From Falsihalocynthiibacter halioticoli (lineage in GTDB: Bacteria > Pseudomonadota > Alphaproteobacteria > Rhodobacterales > Rhodobacteraceae): a DNA stretch of 64,000 bases. The position numbers were made by a program, and so were the translations under genes. The notes below the pieces were generated by a model that saw only the letters and a program-made list of their open reading frames with translations, was not told the origin of the DNA and did no database searches. The stretch's first letter is position 1. Each line of letters starts with the position of its first letter. Location: the NCBI RefSeq assembly GCF_025802015.1, contig NZ_JAOYFC010000002.1, positions 310,001-374,000 of the forward strand. Direction: 5' to 3'. Shown here one piece after another: positions 54,134-63,237 of this stretch.

Positions 54134-54167
54134 AAAGGGCTCCGATTTTCGGGGCCCTTTTCTGTTT
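54134..54167 (+). terminator. Rho-independent terminator of the aldehyde dehydrogenase gene
   Basis: AAAGGGCTCCG (54134-54144) pairs with CGGGGCCCTTT (54150-54160) with one T:G pair, a 5-nt loop and TTTTCTGTTT. Confidence 0.88.
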
Positions 54168-54259
54168 CGGGCTTAATTTCTCTTACTTTCTCGTAAAGCG
54201 GTTCTCTTTTCGCAATTAGGCACTAAGTTGCAATGAGACCTCCATAGACCGAGAAAATT

Positions 54260-54952
54260 ATGTCCGCATCAAACCAGCCCCCGACAAATCAGCGCGTAAG
54301 TGACGTTCCATTCCAAATTTGGGCGCTGGTCGGGATTATGGCGGCGATAGAGGTGGTACTTTCACTTGCTGATCGCGGGATCATCGGAAGCCCTGACTGG
54401 CGCGCGACGATGGTTATCTATGGTGCGTTTTGGTCGCCCCTTTTGTCAGGTGAATTGCTCCCCGCTTTTGACGCACAGCCCGTAACGATGTTTCTCAGCC
54501 ACGCGTTTTTGCACGGCGGCATGTTTCATTTGTTGATGAACACAGTTGTTCTGCTGTCGCTTGGCAAGTTCCTCTCCTCGCTGTCGGGACCGTGGCCAGT
54601 TATCGGGTTATTTGCCGTTTCTGCGATTGGGGGCGGTATTGTGTTTGGCCTGATCAACTCATCAAACGCACCGATGCTTGGCGCTTCTGGTGCAGTTTTC
54701 GGTTTCCTTGGCGCGTGGCAATTCTTCGAAGCTGCAAAGCTTCGTCGCACAGGTCAATCGCTAAAGCCTGTATTTTCAACCTGCGTCGGCTTGGTGGTTG
54801 CGAATATTTTGATCGCCTTGGTACTCCAAGGGGCGTTGGCATGGGAAGCGCATTTGGGCGGCTTCATCGCAGGAATTCTTATGGGGCCAGTTCTTCTGCG
54901 TCTTGCGCAAAACAGAGCGCGACGCCGCTTTGAAGCCTCACGAAAGTTTTGA
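54260..54952 (+). CDS. Rhomboid family intramembrane serine protease
   Basis: The 230-residue protein has six hydrophobic segments. HAFLHGGMFHLLMN is the conserved segment-2 motif, GASGAVFGFLG holds the nucleophile Ser143, and His198 in EAHLGGF completes the dyad. Rhomboids cut substrates within the membrane; the target here is unknown. The ribosome site is weak. The 3' end overlaps the convergent membrane-protein gene by 15 bp. Confidence 0.9.
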   Translation: MSASNQPPTNQRVSDVPFQIWALVGIMAAIEVVLSLADRGIIGSPDWRATMVIYGAFWSPLLSGELLPAFDAQPVTMFLSHAFLHGGMFHLLMNTVVLLSLGKFLSSLSGPWPVIGLFAVSAIGGGIVFGLINSSNAPMLGASGAVFGFLGAWQFFEAAKLRRTGQSLKPVFSTCVGLVVANILIALVLQGALAWEAHLGGFIAGILMGPVLLRLAQNRARRRFEASRKF

Positions 54953-55546
54953 TGCTTCCTCTCGCATCCGATACCAGCGAAACCCCAACATCAATACAAA
55001 CATTAGAACCGCGACGCCGAGAATATCGCCAATAAATACTGCAAAGAACACCAGAAGCCCATCTCCCGGAATGATTACGCCGGACAACAGAAGGCTTTGG
55101 AACACCGAGTTGATGACCGACGAGATGGCACCAACAACAAGAATCAATTTCCAATTGATCGGCGTTCCGCGCCCTGCATATAGGTTCATACCAAAGAGCC
55201 GCATAAACTCGAACGCAAGAACGCCCGTGAGCGACGCGGCGAACGCAGTCGCGAAAACGAGCCCGTCCAACAAGAGATTTTGCGGGTCAGTCGAGAAAAC
55301 ACAGGCCGCGATGATATTACCAGCAAACAGGGCAATGACAGATGGCCACCCATAGAACAACGCGGCCAAGACACGAATACCGTGAGGCAAGTACAGAAAA
55401 CATGCAAAGACGGTGATTTCAGGGAAATAGATCGCCTGAATCGGCGCGATAACGAGCGCAACAATTCCATGCGCAAAAATATACAGAATGATTATTAACA
55501 GAAATGGCGCGGCAGATTTATATGCCGCTCTGCTTAGGTCACCCAT
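54938..55546 (-). CDS. Polytopic membrane protein of unknown function
   Basis: The 202-residue protein has about six hydrophobic segments and short loops. The LPHGIRVLAALFYGWPSVIALFAGN stretch recalls MASE1-type sensory membrane domains, but no output domain follows and I cannot assign a family. It is the last gene of a minus-strand run that begins with the multiheme cytochrome. Confidence 0.65.
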   Translation of the reverse strand: MGDLSRAAYKSAAPFLLIIILYIFAHGIVALVIAPIQAIYFPEITVFACFLYLPHGIRVLAALFYGWPSVIALFAGNIIAACVFSTDPQNLLLDGLVFATAFAASLTGVLAFEFMRLFGMNLYAGRGTPINWKLILVVGAISSVINSVFQSLLLSGVIIPGDGLLVFFAVFIGDILGVAVLMFVLMLGFRWYRMREEASKLS

Positions 55547-55676
55547 TCCAATGCTCCGTCCCCATGTGCACGAACAAGCCGTTGGCAGCAGTCACGCCTG
55601 CAAACGCTTGTTCGTCTAACGAAGCTTGAACGAAGGTTTATTTACGATCAACGGATAAAGTAAAGTATCCGTAATT

Positions 55677-55991
55677 TTACGCGTTTTTCAGAACAATCTC
55701 TGGATTCATATTCACGACGTAGGATTTCGACTTTGAACCTGCTGCTTTTTTAATCATTCCCTTCTCAAGGAGTGACCGCAAAGAACGATGATAGGTTGCT
55801 TGCGCGATAGATTTCGTGAGGCTGTGATTTCGGATCTGATCGGATGCGACAACATCACCTTCATTTTCCGTCAAGCTTCTTGCGGCTAGAAAAATATCAA
55901 TTTCTGATTGCGCAAGCTTGTCGAGACCGAGATCCTGCTCCATCTCCAACAGAATGCTTCGCAACTGAAAAAATGCTCTAAACTGATCCAT
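55677..55991 (-). CDS. Winged-helix DNA-binding protein (MarR-like)
   Basis: The 104-residue protein reads as a compact winged helix: SEIDIFLAARSLTENEG, a recognition-helix-like ATYHRSLRSLLEKGMIKK and a wing ending in SKSYVVN. No ligand or second domain is present. The ATG at 55991 has AGGAG 8 nt upstream; 22 earlier in-frame codons lie in the promoter. The target is unknown; the cytochrome gene just upstream and the membrane protein just downstream are candidates. Confidence 0.68.
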   Translation of the reverse strand: MDQFRAFFQLRSILLEMEQDLGLDKLAQSEIDIFLAARSLTENEGDVVASDQIRNHSLTKSIAQATYHRSLRSLLEKGMIKKAAGSKSKSYVVNMNPEIVLKNA

Positions 55992-56019
55992 CGCTCGCTC
56001 CTGTACTTGCTTAAAAATA

Positions 56020-56048
56020 AGATTACACTCAAATTTTCTGCTTAGCAA
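56020..56048 (-). promoter_or_regulatory. Candidate promoter of the winged-helix gene
   Basis: On the minus strand TTGCTA (56048-56043) and TAATCT (56025-56020) are 17 bp apart, ending 28 bp before the start codon. Confidence 0.45.
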
Positions 56049-56216
56049 CTTTGGCAACTTTCTCGTGTTGACAATTTTTTGTGAACACGCATAGTCGTTC
56101 CACTACCCTTCCAAGCTAATTTTCCGTGAGTGGGAATTGCAGCGTAGTTGAAAGCTCTGATGCATTTAGCATTGGAGCTTTTTACATTCGGACGATACAT
56201 AAGTAGACGCCACAGA

Positions 56217-58166
56217 TTACTGCAGTTCCTTCAACTCCTGTTCCATCTGAAGCAGGAATTCGCTTTCGGGTAGTTTGCTACGCGCTTCCGTCACAACAGA
56301 AAGTGCCCCAGCCATATCGCCTTCAGCCGCTTTGATCCGCACAAGCATGCTCCATGCATCTTCACGCTGCGGGTCGAGTTGCACCACTGTTCTGAATGCC
56401 TCCGTTGCTGCAGGCAAATTTCGCATACCAAGCGCAGCGCCACCGAGCACTAGGTGCGTTTCCGGAAAATCAGAACGATTGCTCAAACTTTCTCGCCATT
56501 CTCCCATTGCCCGTTGGAAATTCGAAGCGATGGCCTCTGGGAAACGCGCAACAGGTGCGCTCAATAGGGATTTTGCCGTCTCTGTGCGTACAAGCCGGAC
56601 AGGATCGCCCAACAATTCGACCAAACGCAGGACACTCTCTTGCGGGTTCGCGCCAGACTGCGGACGGATCGCGGCAGACCGGATCAGCGGATCAGGATGC
56701 GACAACAATGGCGCTAGTGTTTCCGCTAAATCTTCGTCAGCCGCGGCCTCAAGTAACCAAAGCGCCGTGGCTCGGACGATGCTTGCCTCGCCTTCAGATG
56801 TTGCAAGAGACACAAGCTCAGAACGCGCGCTCACGGGGTCTGCAAAACCTTTGGCGAAAACAGTCCCGTAATGCGCGCCTCGATGTACGCTGTCAGGGTA
56901 CCATGCCGCGATCTCTTCGGCAGCCCATTCTGGAGAACGGTCATCATGGCAATCAGTACAAGCATCAGGCGATCCCGACGCAGCTGCGAGATCAGGACGT
57001 GGAATTCTAAAGCTATGATCCCGACGCCCATCGATCCCCATATAGTCCCGCTCAATCATGTGACAGGATTTACACTGCGCCCCTTCGCTCTCTTCGGGAT
57101 GGAAATGGTGATCCGCTGTGTCGTAGTCTTTCTGCGTCAGGCTCGTGAATTCCGGATTACCCGCGGGCGAATGACATTGCGTACAAACTGCATTGCCTTC
57201 GGCTTTCAATTGAACAGAGTGCGGATCATGGCAATTGCTGCATTGCACACCTTTTTCGTACATTTTCGACTGTAGGAATGAGCCGTAAACATAGACCTCA
57301 TCGCGAATTTGCCCGTCCGGATGGTACATACCGGGCCGCAACAATGAGAGCGCATATGCGTCGTGATATGGCGTACCTGGCAAGGGGTTTCCATCAAGCT
57401 GCGCCTCGCGACGCGAGTGGCACCCCGCACAATGCTGTATCTCACCCTCCGCACCGGCCTCGGCGAAGTTCATCGAAAAATAAGACCCCTGCCCATCTTC
57501 CTTTGCTCCGTTTTCGGCCCACTCGACATGATCGCGCCCCGGCCCATGACATGCTTCACAGCCAACGCCGATCTCGACCTGATCTGAAGCATAGCTTTGC
57601 GATACGCTATCGTAGTTTTTGCGAAAGCCTGTGGCATGACATTCCGCACATCTCGCGTTCCAATTCTTATATGGACCGGTCCAATGCAAACCGTCATCGG
57701 GCGGAAGATGTTGATCCGGATAAAGGTGATACCATTCCTCGCGCTCCACATCCCAAACCACGTCGAAACTTTGGAGCTTTCCCGGCTCTGTCTCGATAAG
57801 ATACTGCTGCAACGGCGCAATTCCCGCTACGGAATGAACTTCAAACCGTTTTTTGCTCCCGCCTTCTTCGGTCACATGAATTACAAACGTCTGCCCTTCT
57901 CGGTCAAACCGCGTCGATACACCATCATGCACGAATTCTGCGCCATCAAAATTGCCAAGAACGTTCTCTTCCGTTGCCTCCGTCCAAGCCAACGCATGGT
58001 GCGACTCTTCCCATGCAAGGCTTTCATCTTCGTGACAGGTCGCGCAAGTTTCTGTGCCGACATATCCTTTTGCGATTTCGTCCAAGTTCTGAGTTTGGCT
58101 CTGCGCCATGGTGGCCGTGCCGGCGGCAAGAAAAGTCATTGCCGTTAAAACTTGGCGAAGTATCAA
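56217..58166 (-). CDS. Eight-heme c-type cytochrome with HEAT-like and TPR regions
   Basis: The 649-residue exported protein has a signal peptide and eight CXXCH motifs (CATCH, CAECH, CEACH, CAGCH, CSNCH, CTQCH, CKSCH, CTDCH) in its first 400 residues. After them come a HEAT-like region (SHPDPLIRSAAIRP, GDPVRLVRTETAKSLL) and a C-terminal TPR (AATEAFRTVVQLDPQREDAWSML). The family resembles cytochrome c554/octaheme proteins of nitrogen or sulfur redox chemistry; the reaction is unknown. TTG is the start, with GGGAG 7 nt upstream. Confidence 0.85.
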   Translation of the reverse strand: MILRQVLTAMTFLAAGTATMAQSQTQNLDEIAKGYVGTETCATCHEDESLAWEESHHALAWTEATEENVLGNFDGAEFVHDGVSTRFDREGQTFVIHVTEEGGSKKRFEVHSVAGIAPLQQYLIETEPGKLQSFDVVWDVEREEWYHLYPDQHLPPDDGLHWTGPYKNWNARCAECHATGFRKNYDSVSQSYASDQVEIGVGCEACHGPGRDHVEWAENGAKEDGQGSYFSMNFAEAGAEGEIQHCAGCHSRREAQLDGNPLPGTPYHDAYALSLLRPGMYHPDGQIRDEVYVYGSFLQSKMYEKGVQCSNCHDPHSVQLKAEGNAVCTQCHSPAGNPEFTSLTQKDYDTADHHFHPEESEGAQCKSCHMIERDYMGIDGRRDHSFRIPRPDLAAASGSPDACTDCHDDRSPEWAAEEIAAWYPDSVHRGAHYGTVFAKGFADPVSARSELVSLATSEGEASIVRATALWLLEAAADEDLAETLAPLLSHPDPLIRSAAIRPQSGANPQESVLRLVELLGDPVRLVRTETAKSLLSAPVARFPEAIASNFQRAMGEWRESLSNRSDFPETHLVLGGAALGMRNLPAATEAFRTVVQLDPQREDAWSMLVRIKAAEGDMAGALSVVTEARSKLPESEFLLQMEQELKELQ

Positions 58167-58389
58167 GGTGTCGCTCCCATAAAGAATACAATCAAATCAA
58201 TTTGCTCCCACAGTGGCAGTGATTGAGTGCAGGTCAAGCCCCCCTACGCAGTTTGAAAGGTACAGTTCTTCAAATTACTGTCAAAATGAGTTGCGGGCCT
58301 GATACGGTGCGGGCAAGATGCGCGAAACAAGGGTAAGCGGCTTTGCACAACTTGGCCAAAGCAAACGAGCATTCAGGACAGACACCTAC

Positions 58390-60354
58390 ATGGCAGAGCA
58401 AACACCAAGCATCCCTCAAGGAGCCCCGCTCTGGCTTGAAGACCTGCGCCCCGGTTCCAATCGTGAAGGTTTTTTTGAAAAGGGCAACAAACATAGCCTG
58501 CTCTTTGTCAAGAGATCGAAGAGCCATCTGTATGTGAGTTTTGACAACCTATCGAACGTGTTTGAGGAGGCCATTGATCGCTCCCCTTGGGGCTACAAAT
58601 TTGCCCGTGACATTGGAGTTTCGCATCTCGGAGTATTTGCGCATATCAAAGGCTGGTATCGCGACGCCGAATTAATCCGGCGTTTTGAGGCCCTTGCAAG
58701 AGACGGCTTTTTTGACAACTACGAACGCGTAGTGTTTGCCGGCGTTTCCATGGGGGGCTTTGCAGCGCTCAAGTTCGCCTCGCTTGTTCCGGGCGCTCAT
58801 GTCGTCGCGATCAACCCGCAAAGCACACTCGACCCAAGCATCGTGCCTTGGGAGACACGCTATATCGTCGGCCAGCGGCAAGACTGGACACTCCCTTTGA
58901 ATGACGCAGCAGAGCTCACAAAAAATATGGGCCGCGTGAATCTTTTCTGGGATCCGTATCACGAACTTGACACGCGACACATCGAGAGGTTCGAAGGCCC
59001 GAATATACACAAATTCAAATGCTGGTTCTCACGCCACAAAACGGCGGTTTTCCTACGAAAGATTGATGCGCTTAAACCTGTTATTCAACACGCAATCTTC
59101 GACGAGCTAACGGAAAAGGAGTTCTACCGCCTCTACCGAAACCGTCGAAAACTGCCTTGGTATCGAGGCTCGGTATCGAACTATTTCCGAAACAGCGGAC
59201 GCGAGAAAATTGCTGATCGATTTGACATGGTGTTCCGCGAACGGCTTCGTGAAAAAGCGACCCCCAATAAATTGGCGCAGGAAATTGCCCCTGACACGGA
59301 TGAGAGCCGTGCGCGCATCGTGAAGCCAAAACCACTCAATGTCTCACCGGCCCATTTTTCATTGAGCAAACGCGTTATTGTAACAACGATGAAAAATGAA
59401 GGTCCATTCATGCTCGAATGGATTGCCTATAATCGTAGTATCGGGTTCACCGATTTCCTGATTTACACCAACGATTGCGTTGACGGCACCGACAAGATCG
59501 CAATGCGCCTTGAAGAACTTGGTATCGCAAAGCACCTGCCTAATCCTTCTCGGAACAAAATTAACTACCAACTGTCCGCATTACGCCATTCAATGAAACA
59601 ACCATTGGTTCAAAACGCCGAATGGTTGCTTTGCGCAGATTGCGACGAGTTTCTAAATATTCGCGTAGGCAGCGGCCATCTCGATGATCTATTTTCTGCG
59701 GTTGGTGACGCAGATGCGATCTCCGCGTGCTGGAAATTGTTTGGGAATAGTGGGCGTGAAGAGTACCATGACGAACTTATTGTCGCTCAGTTCGACTGGG
59801 CCTGCGGGGAAAACAACTTCCCCAATGTTCGCACGGCTGGACTAAAAACGCTCGTCAAAAACAACGACAAACTCGACCGCCTAAAAGTCCACAGACCTAT
59901 CTTTAAAGACAGCGCAGAAAACATAGCATGGGTCGACGGAGGCGGCAAAACTATGCCCGATGCCTACTTAGATCGCGGATGGCGTGCCCACCCGAACTTC
60001 ACGCATGACTTCGTTCGACTTCATCATTACGCGGTGCGTTCGGTAGATAGCTTTCTAGTCAAACGTGATCGAGGGCGAACCAACCATGTCGGCGACGACC
60101 AGGGCCTAAATTACTGGTCAGATATGAACCAAAACGAAGCACAAGACACTTCGATGCTCTCAGCAATTCCTGCGCTAGAACGCGAACTGTCAAGCTTGAT
60201 GCAAGATCCAACACTATCAGAATTGCACCAAAAGGCGTGTGACTGGCACAGAGATAAGATCACAAACCTGAAACAGCGTGATGGATGGGATGAATTTCGT
60301 GAAACTATCGGTAAGATTAATGCCGCCCCGAAAGTTGTTGCTGTAGATGACTAG
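58390..60354 (+). CDS. Alpha/beta-hydrolase-like domain fused to GT2-type glycosyltransferase
   Basis: The 654-residue protein joins two modules. The N-terminal part (to about residue 300) has a hydrolase-type nucleophile elbow GVSMGGFAA with Ser120. The C-terminal part from about residue 335 begins VIVTTMKNEGPFMLEWIAYNRSIG, the start of Glyco_tranf_2_4 domains, with the metal-binding Asp417 and Asp419 in CADCDEF. A role in building or trimming a surface glycan is likely. ATG 58390 is preferred (AGGACAG about 10 nt upstream); an in-frame ATG at 58318 is possible. It overlaps the next gene by 8 bp. Confidence 0.78.
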   Translation: MAEQTPSIPQGAPLWLEDLRPGSNREGFFEKGNKHSLLFVKRSKSHLYVSFDNLSNVFEEAIDRSPWGYKFARDIGVSHLGVFAHIKGWYRDAELIRRFEALARDGFFDNYERVVFAGVSMGGFAALKFASLVPGAHVVAINPQSTLDPSIVPWETRYIVGQRQDWTLPLNDAAELTKNMGRVNLFWDPYHELDTRHIERFEGPNIHKFKCWFSRHKTAVFLRKIDALKPVIQHAIFDELTEKEFYRLYRNRRKLPWYRGSVSNYFRNSGREKIADRFDMVFRERLREKATPNKLAQEIAPDTDESRARIVKPKPLNVSPAHFSLSKRVIVTTMKNEGPFMLEWIAYNRSIGFTDFLIYTNDCVDGTDKIAMRLEELGIAKHLPNPSRNKINYQLSALRHSMKQPLVQNAEWLLCADCDEFLNIRVGSGHLDDLFSAVGDADAISACWKLFGNSGREEYHDELIVAQFDWACGENNFPNVRTAGLKTLVKNNDKLDRLKVHRPIFKDSAENIAWVDGGGKTMPDAYLDRGWRAHPNFTHDFVRLHHYAVRSVDSFLVKRDRGRTNHVGDDQGLNYWSDMNQNEAQDTSMLSAIPALERELSSLMQDPTLSELHQKACDWHRDKITNLKQRDGWDEFRETIGKINAAPKVVAVDD

Positions 60355-61285
60355 CGAGAAAAACGAGCCGAATGTGATCATACATGCTGGCGTGGTTAAA
60401 ACCGCATCAAGCTATCTTCAGGCAATTCTTAAGCGCAACTCAGGTCGCCTGCGGAAAGCGGGTGTAAACTATGTGCATCATAGGGATACGAGGAAAAACT
60501 ATACCGTTCCTTGCCAACTTAATGCCCGAGAGAAGCTTGGAATTAATTTCGAGCCCAAAGTTTCTGATCAAGAATTGCTTGAAATATCGCGGGCGTTTTT
60601 CAGAAACCAAAGTGCGAAAGATTTCCAAAGACTTATACTTTCAGACGAAAATATTCTGGGACATAGTGGGCATTGTGCAAGAGTAGGGAGACTATTTACT
60701 TTACGTAAAATGTTTGCTGGCGTTTTTGCCGAACATATTCCCCACCCAGTAACCGAAGTTCATTTCGCCATTCGAAATTACGCAAGTTTTTATTCTTCAA
60801 CATACGTCGAATACCTAAGATCCGCACAAGCAGACCGCATCGTAACTGAAAATTCTATGAAAAAGCTTGTATACTCAAAGCATGTCAGCTGGGAAGGTGT
60901 TGCTTCGGTTGTTTTAAATACTTTTCCAGAGGCAGATGTATTTGTTTGGCGCTTCGAAGATTTGAGTGAGCTCTCAAGCACTATCCTTCAAAACCTCTGC
61001 GGCCAAGAGATCGACGTCAGTAAATTTGCGTCACCGAATCGCAAACGTACACGCCCATCAGCCTCGCAGAGAGCGGTAGAAGTACTATTTAATTCCATTG
61101 AAAGGTTTGGTGCTGACGCTGCTCTTGCAAATTGGGCGAAGATCCAAGAACAATATCCACGTGGGGACGAGTACCAAGCTTACAATCCATGGACAAAAGA
61201 CGAACGGATTCATTTGACCAATCTTTATCATCATGACGTCAAACAACTCGCCTCACTACCTCGTGTGAACTTTCTTTCGCCATGA
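60347..61285 (+). CDS. Sulfotransferase-like P-loop protein
   Basis: The 312-residue protein begins with IIHAGVVKTASSYLQAIL, the loop that holds the 5'-phosphosulfate of PAPS in sulfotransferases (HxGxxKTxS). A later LILSDENILGHSG and HFAIRNYASFYSSTYVEYL resemble the 3'-phosphate block. It probably sulfates a glycan. The start overlaps the preceding gene by 8 bp, suggesting coupled translation. The gene looks visibly AT-richer than the dcw genes, consistent with transfer. Confidence 0.65.
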   Translation: MTSEKNEPNVIIHAGVVKTASSYLQAILKRNSGRLRKAGVNYVHHRDTRKNYTVPCQLNAREKLGINFEPKVSDQELLEISRAFFRNQSAKDFQRLILSDENILGHSGHCARVGRLFTLRKMFAGVFAEHIPHPVTEVHFAIRNYASFYSSTYVEYLRSAQADRIVTENSMKKLVYSKHVSWEGVASVVLNTFPEADVFVWRFEDLSELSSTILQNLCGQEIDVSKFASPNRKRTRPSASQRAVEVLFNSIERFGADAALANWAKIQEQYPRGDEYQAYNPWTKDERIHLTNLYHHDVKQLASLPRVNFLSP

Positions 61286-61386
61286 AAAAGTTCCACCGTT
61301 ATTTATTATTGGCAAACCAATTGGCTTCTGATTGAAGTCGACTGAGGAAGCAATGTGTAGCAGAGATTTTTCACTATGCTCCAGAG

Positions 61387-62241
61387 ATGGAAACTATGAG
61401 TAAACCGACTATTGCCATGCTCTGGGTCGAGGGCCCGCTGAGTTACCTCGAACAGCTCTGCATTCAATCGTTTCTAGATGTCGGCCATGACGTGGTTTTG
61501 TATCACTACGGTGAAGTTCAGAACGTTCCGGCAGGCGTGACATTGGCTCATGGCAATGAAATTCTTAACCGCGACAACTTTATCAAGCACGGCCGCACAA
61601 ACAGCCTCGCTCTTTTTTCGGATGTATTCCGCTATCACCTACTTACCAAATCAGAAAACACCATCTGGGCAGATACAGATGCCTATTGTGTCAAACCGTT
61701 TGAAACTGAAACTGGCCATTATTTCGGCTGGGAATCCGAACGCCACATCAATGGAGGTGTGCTCGGTTTGCCATCAGACAGCCCTGCTTTAGGCGGCTTA
61801 CTAAAAATGACGGAGGACGAATTTACAATACCCGAATGGTACAGAGAAAGAGTAAAGAATAAAATGCGAGCTCGCGCGCAAGCCGGACACCCTACTCATG
61901 TTAGTGACCTACCTTGGGGCACTTGGGGACCACAAGCTGTCACCCATTTTTTACACAAATCGGGCGAGTCCAAATATGCTTTCGCTCGTGAGGTACTCTA
62001 TCCTGTCCCGTTTGAGCACCGGCGCAAAATAGTTAATGCCCTCAAAAGAGACAAAGTGGACACCTATCTCACTGAAAATACCACTTCAATCCATTTGTAT
62101 GGAAGGCGCATGCGTAGAATGTTAGCGAAACGAAACAACGGAATCCCTGAGGAAGGCGGCCTATTTCACAGCCTTCTGACAAAGCATGGAATTGACCCAA
62201 CGCAAGCTCCTGTAATCAGCAGAGACGCAGCTGTAGAGTAA
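61387..62241 (+). CDS. DXD-type glycosyltransferase (GT32-like)
   Basis: The 284-residue protein has a central FSDVFRYHLL ... IWADTDAYCVKPF block with Asp96 and Asp98, the DXD pattern of sugar-nucleotide transferases such as the GT32 group used for capsules and lipopolysaccharide. No membrane segment is seen. The second ATG at 61396 is an equally possible start; neither has a strong ribosome site. It lies 101 bp after the sulfotransferase-like gene in the same direction. Confidence 0.72.
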   Translation: METMSKPTIAMLWVEGPLSYLEQLCIQSFLDVGHDVVLYHYGEVQNVPAGVTLAHGNEILNRDNFIKHGRTNSLALFSDVFRYHLLTKSENTIWADTDAYCVKPFETETGHYFGWESERHINGGVLGLPSDSPALGGLLKMTEDEFTIPEWYRERVKNKMRARAQAGHPTHVSDLPWGTWGPQAVTHFLHKSGESKYAFAREVLYPVPFEHRRKIVNALKRDKVDTYLTENTTSIHLYGRRMRRMLAKRNNGIPEEGGLFHSLLTKHGIDPTQAPVISRDAAVE

Positions 62242-62262
62242 ACAAATGGGACGGGTATTCTA

Positions 62263-63012
62263 ATGGGTGTTGATTATGCTTCCCTGAGTCAACTTTTGAA
62301 GATTATCCCACAGATCCCTAAAAAAAATCGGATGCTTATGTTGGGTAGGCAAGGGCTCCACGTCAACCGCCCTCGCCTAAGACGCGCGGCAAACCGATTG
62401 CTTGATGAGTTCCAACCTGAACTGACAATAGAAGAGCTTGAACAGGAAGATGGTTTTGCCGAGCCACTATTCGAAGCTCTCGGTGTTCAGCGCGTCCAGA
62501 GCTTGGATTACTCCCAGTTTGAAGGTGCAAGTTTTGCACATGACCTGAACACACCCATCCCTTCTGAACTGGTGGGAAAGTTTGATATCGTGCTCGACGG
62601 CGGTACGCTTGAACACGTGTTTGACGTTAAAACGGCCATGACAAATGCGTTTGACCTCCTCGCGCCGGGCGGCACCTTTATTGCGGCCTCACCAGGGAAT
62701 AACTGGTTTGCACACGGTTTCTACCAGTTCGGACCAGAGTTGGTATTCTCCTTCTGGAAGCGGACAAAAGGGTGCGAAGTTTTGCAATGCACTTTCCTTC
62801 CCGAATTCCCCCGGGATGCGCCATTTGAAATAGAAGACCCTTACGAAACAAAGCGTCGGCTTCGAATGGCGAAGAAGCTTGTACCGCAACGATGCTATTT
62901 GTTCTACGTGGTTCGGAAACCACTCGAAGCATCAGACGTGAGCGAAACACCACTGCAAGGCGATTACACTCACCGATGGTCAGAAGCCGGTTCCGGCGGT
63001 GACGGAGCATAA
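62263..63012 (+). CDS. SAM-dependent methyltransferase-like protein
   Basis: The 249-residue protein has a class I methyltransferase layout: RMLMLGRQGLH near the N-terminus in place of a classical glycine-rich loop, FDIVLDGGTLEHVFD as the acidic and post-II segment, and a LLAPGGTFIAASP strand. Family members modify sugars or small molecules in glycan clusters. The N-terminal motif is unusual, so activity is not certain. It follows the glycosyltransferase gene by 21 bp. Confidence 0.65.
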   Translation: MGVDYASLSQLLKIIPQIPKKNRMLMLGRQGLHVNRPRLRRAANRLLDEFQPELTIEELEQEDGFAEPLFEALGVQRVQSLDYSQFEGASFAHDLNTPIPSELVGKFDIVLDGGTLEHVFDVKTAMTNAFDLLAPGGTFIAASPGNNWFAHGFYQFGPELVFSFWKRTKGCEVLQCTFLPEFPRDAPFEIEDPYETKRRLRMAKKLVPQRCYLFYVVRKPLEASDVSETPLQGDYTHRWSEAGSGGDGA

Positions 63013-63237
63013 CAATATAGTCGAGCTGATTTGGCGATTGACGCCTGCTCCTGTGATATTTATTTTACCAACTAACTTAAATACACCGAAACTCAGTAAA
63101 AGCGAGGAATCCAGCCGTAAAGACGCGGCGACCGCGGTTTGGCATGCGCCGAATTTAAGCGCATCCGCCTCATCGCACACACATATATTGCAGTCTTCAC
63201 ACACATAGGGCGCCTTAGCTGGCGCGGGAGGGAATAC

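Noticed and set aside
58262..58281. ACAGT/ACTGT inverted repeat before the hydrolase-glycosyltransferase gene
   Set aside because: Five-base arms with a 10-bp gap are expected by chance in an AT-rich stretch of this length.
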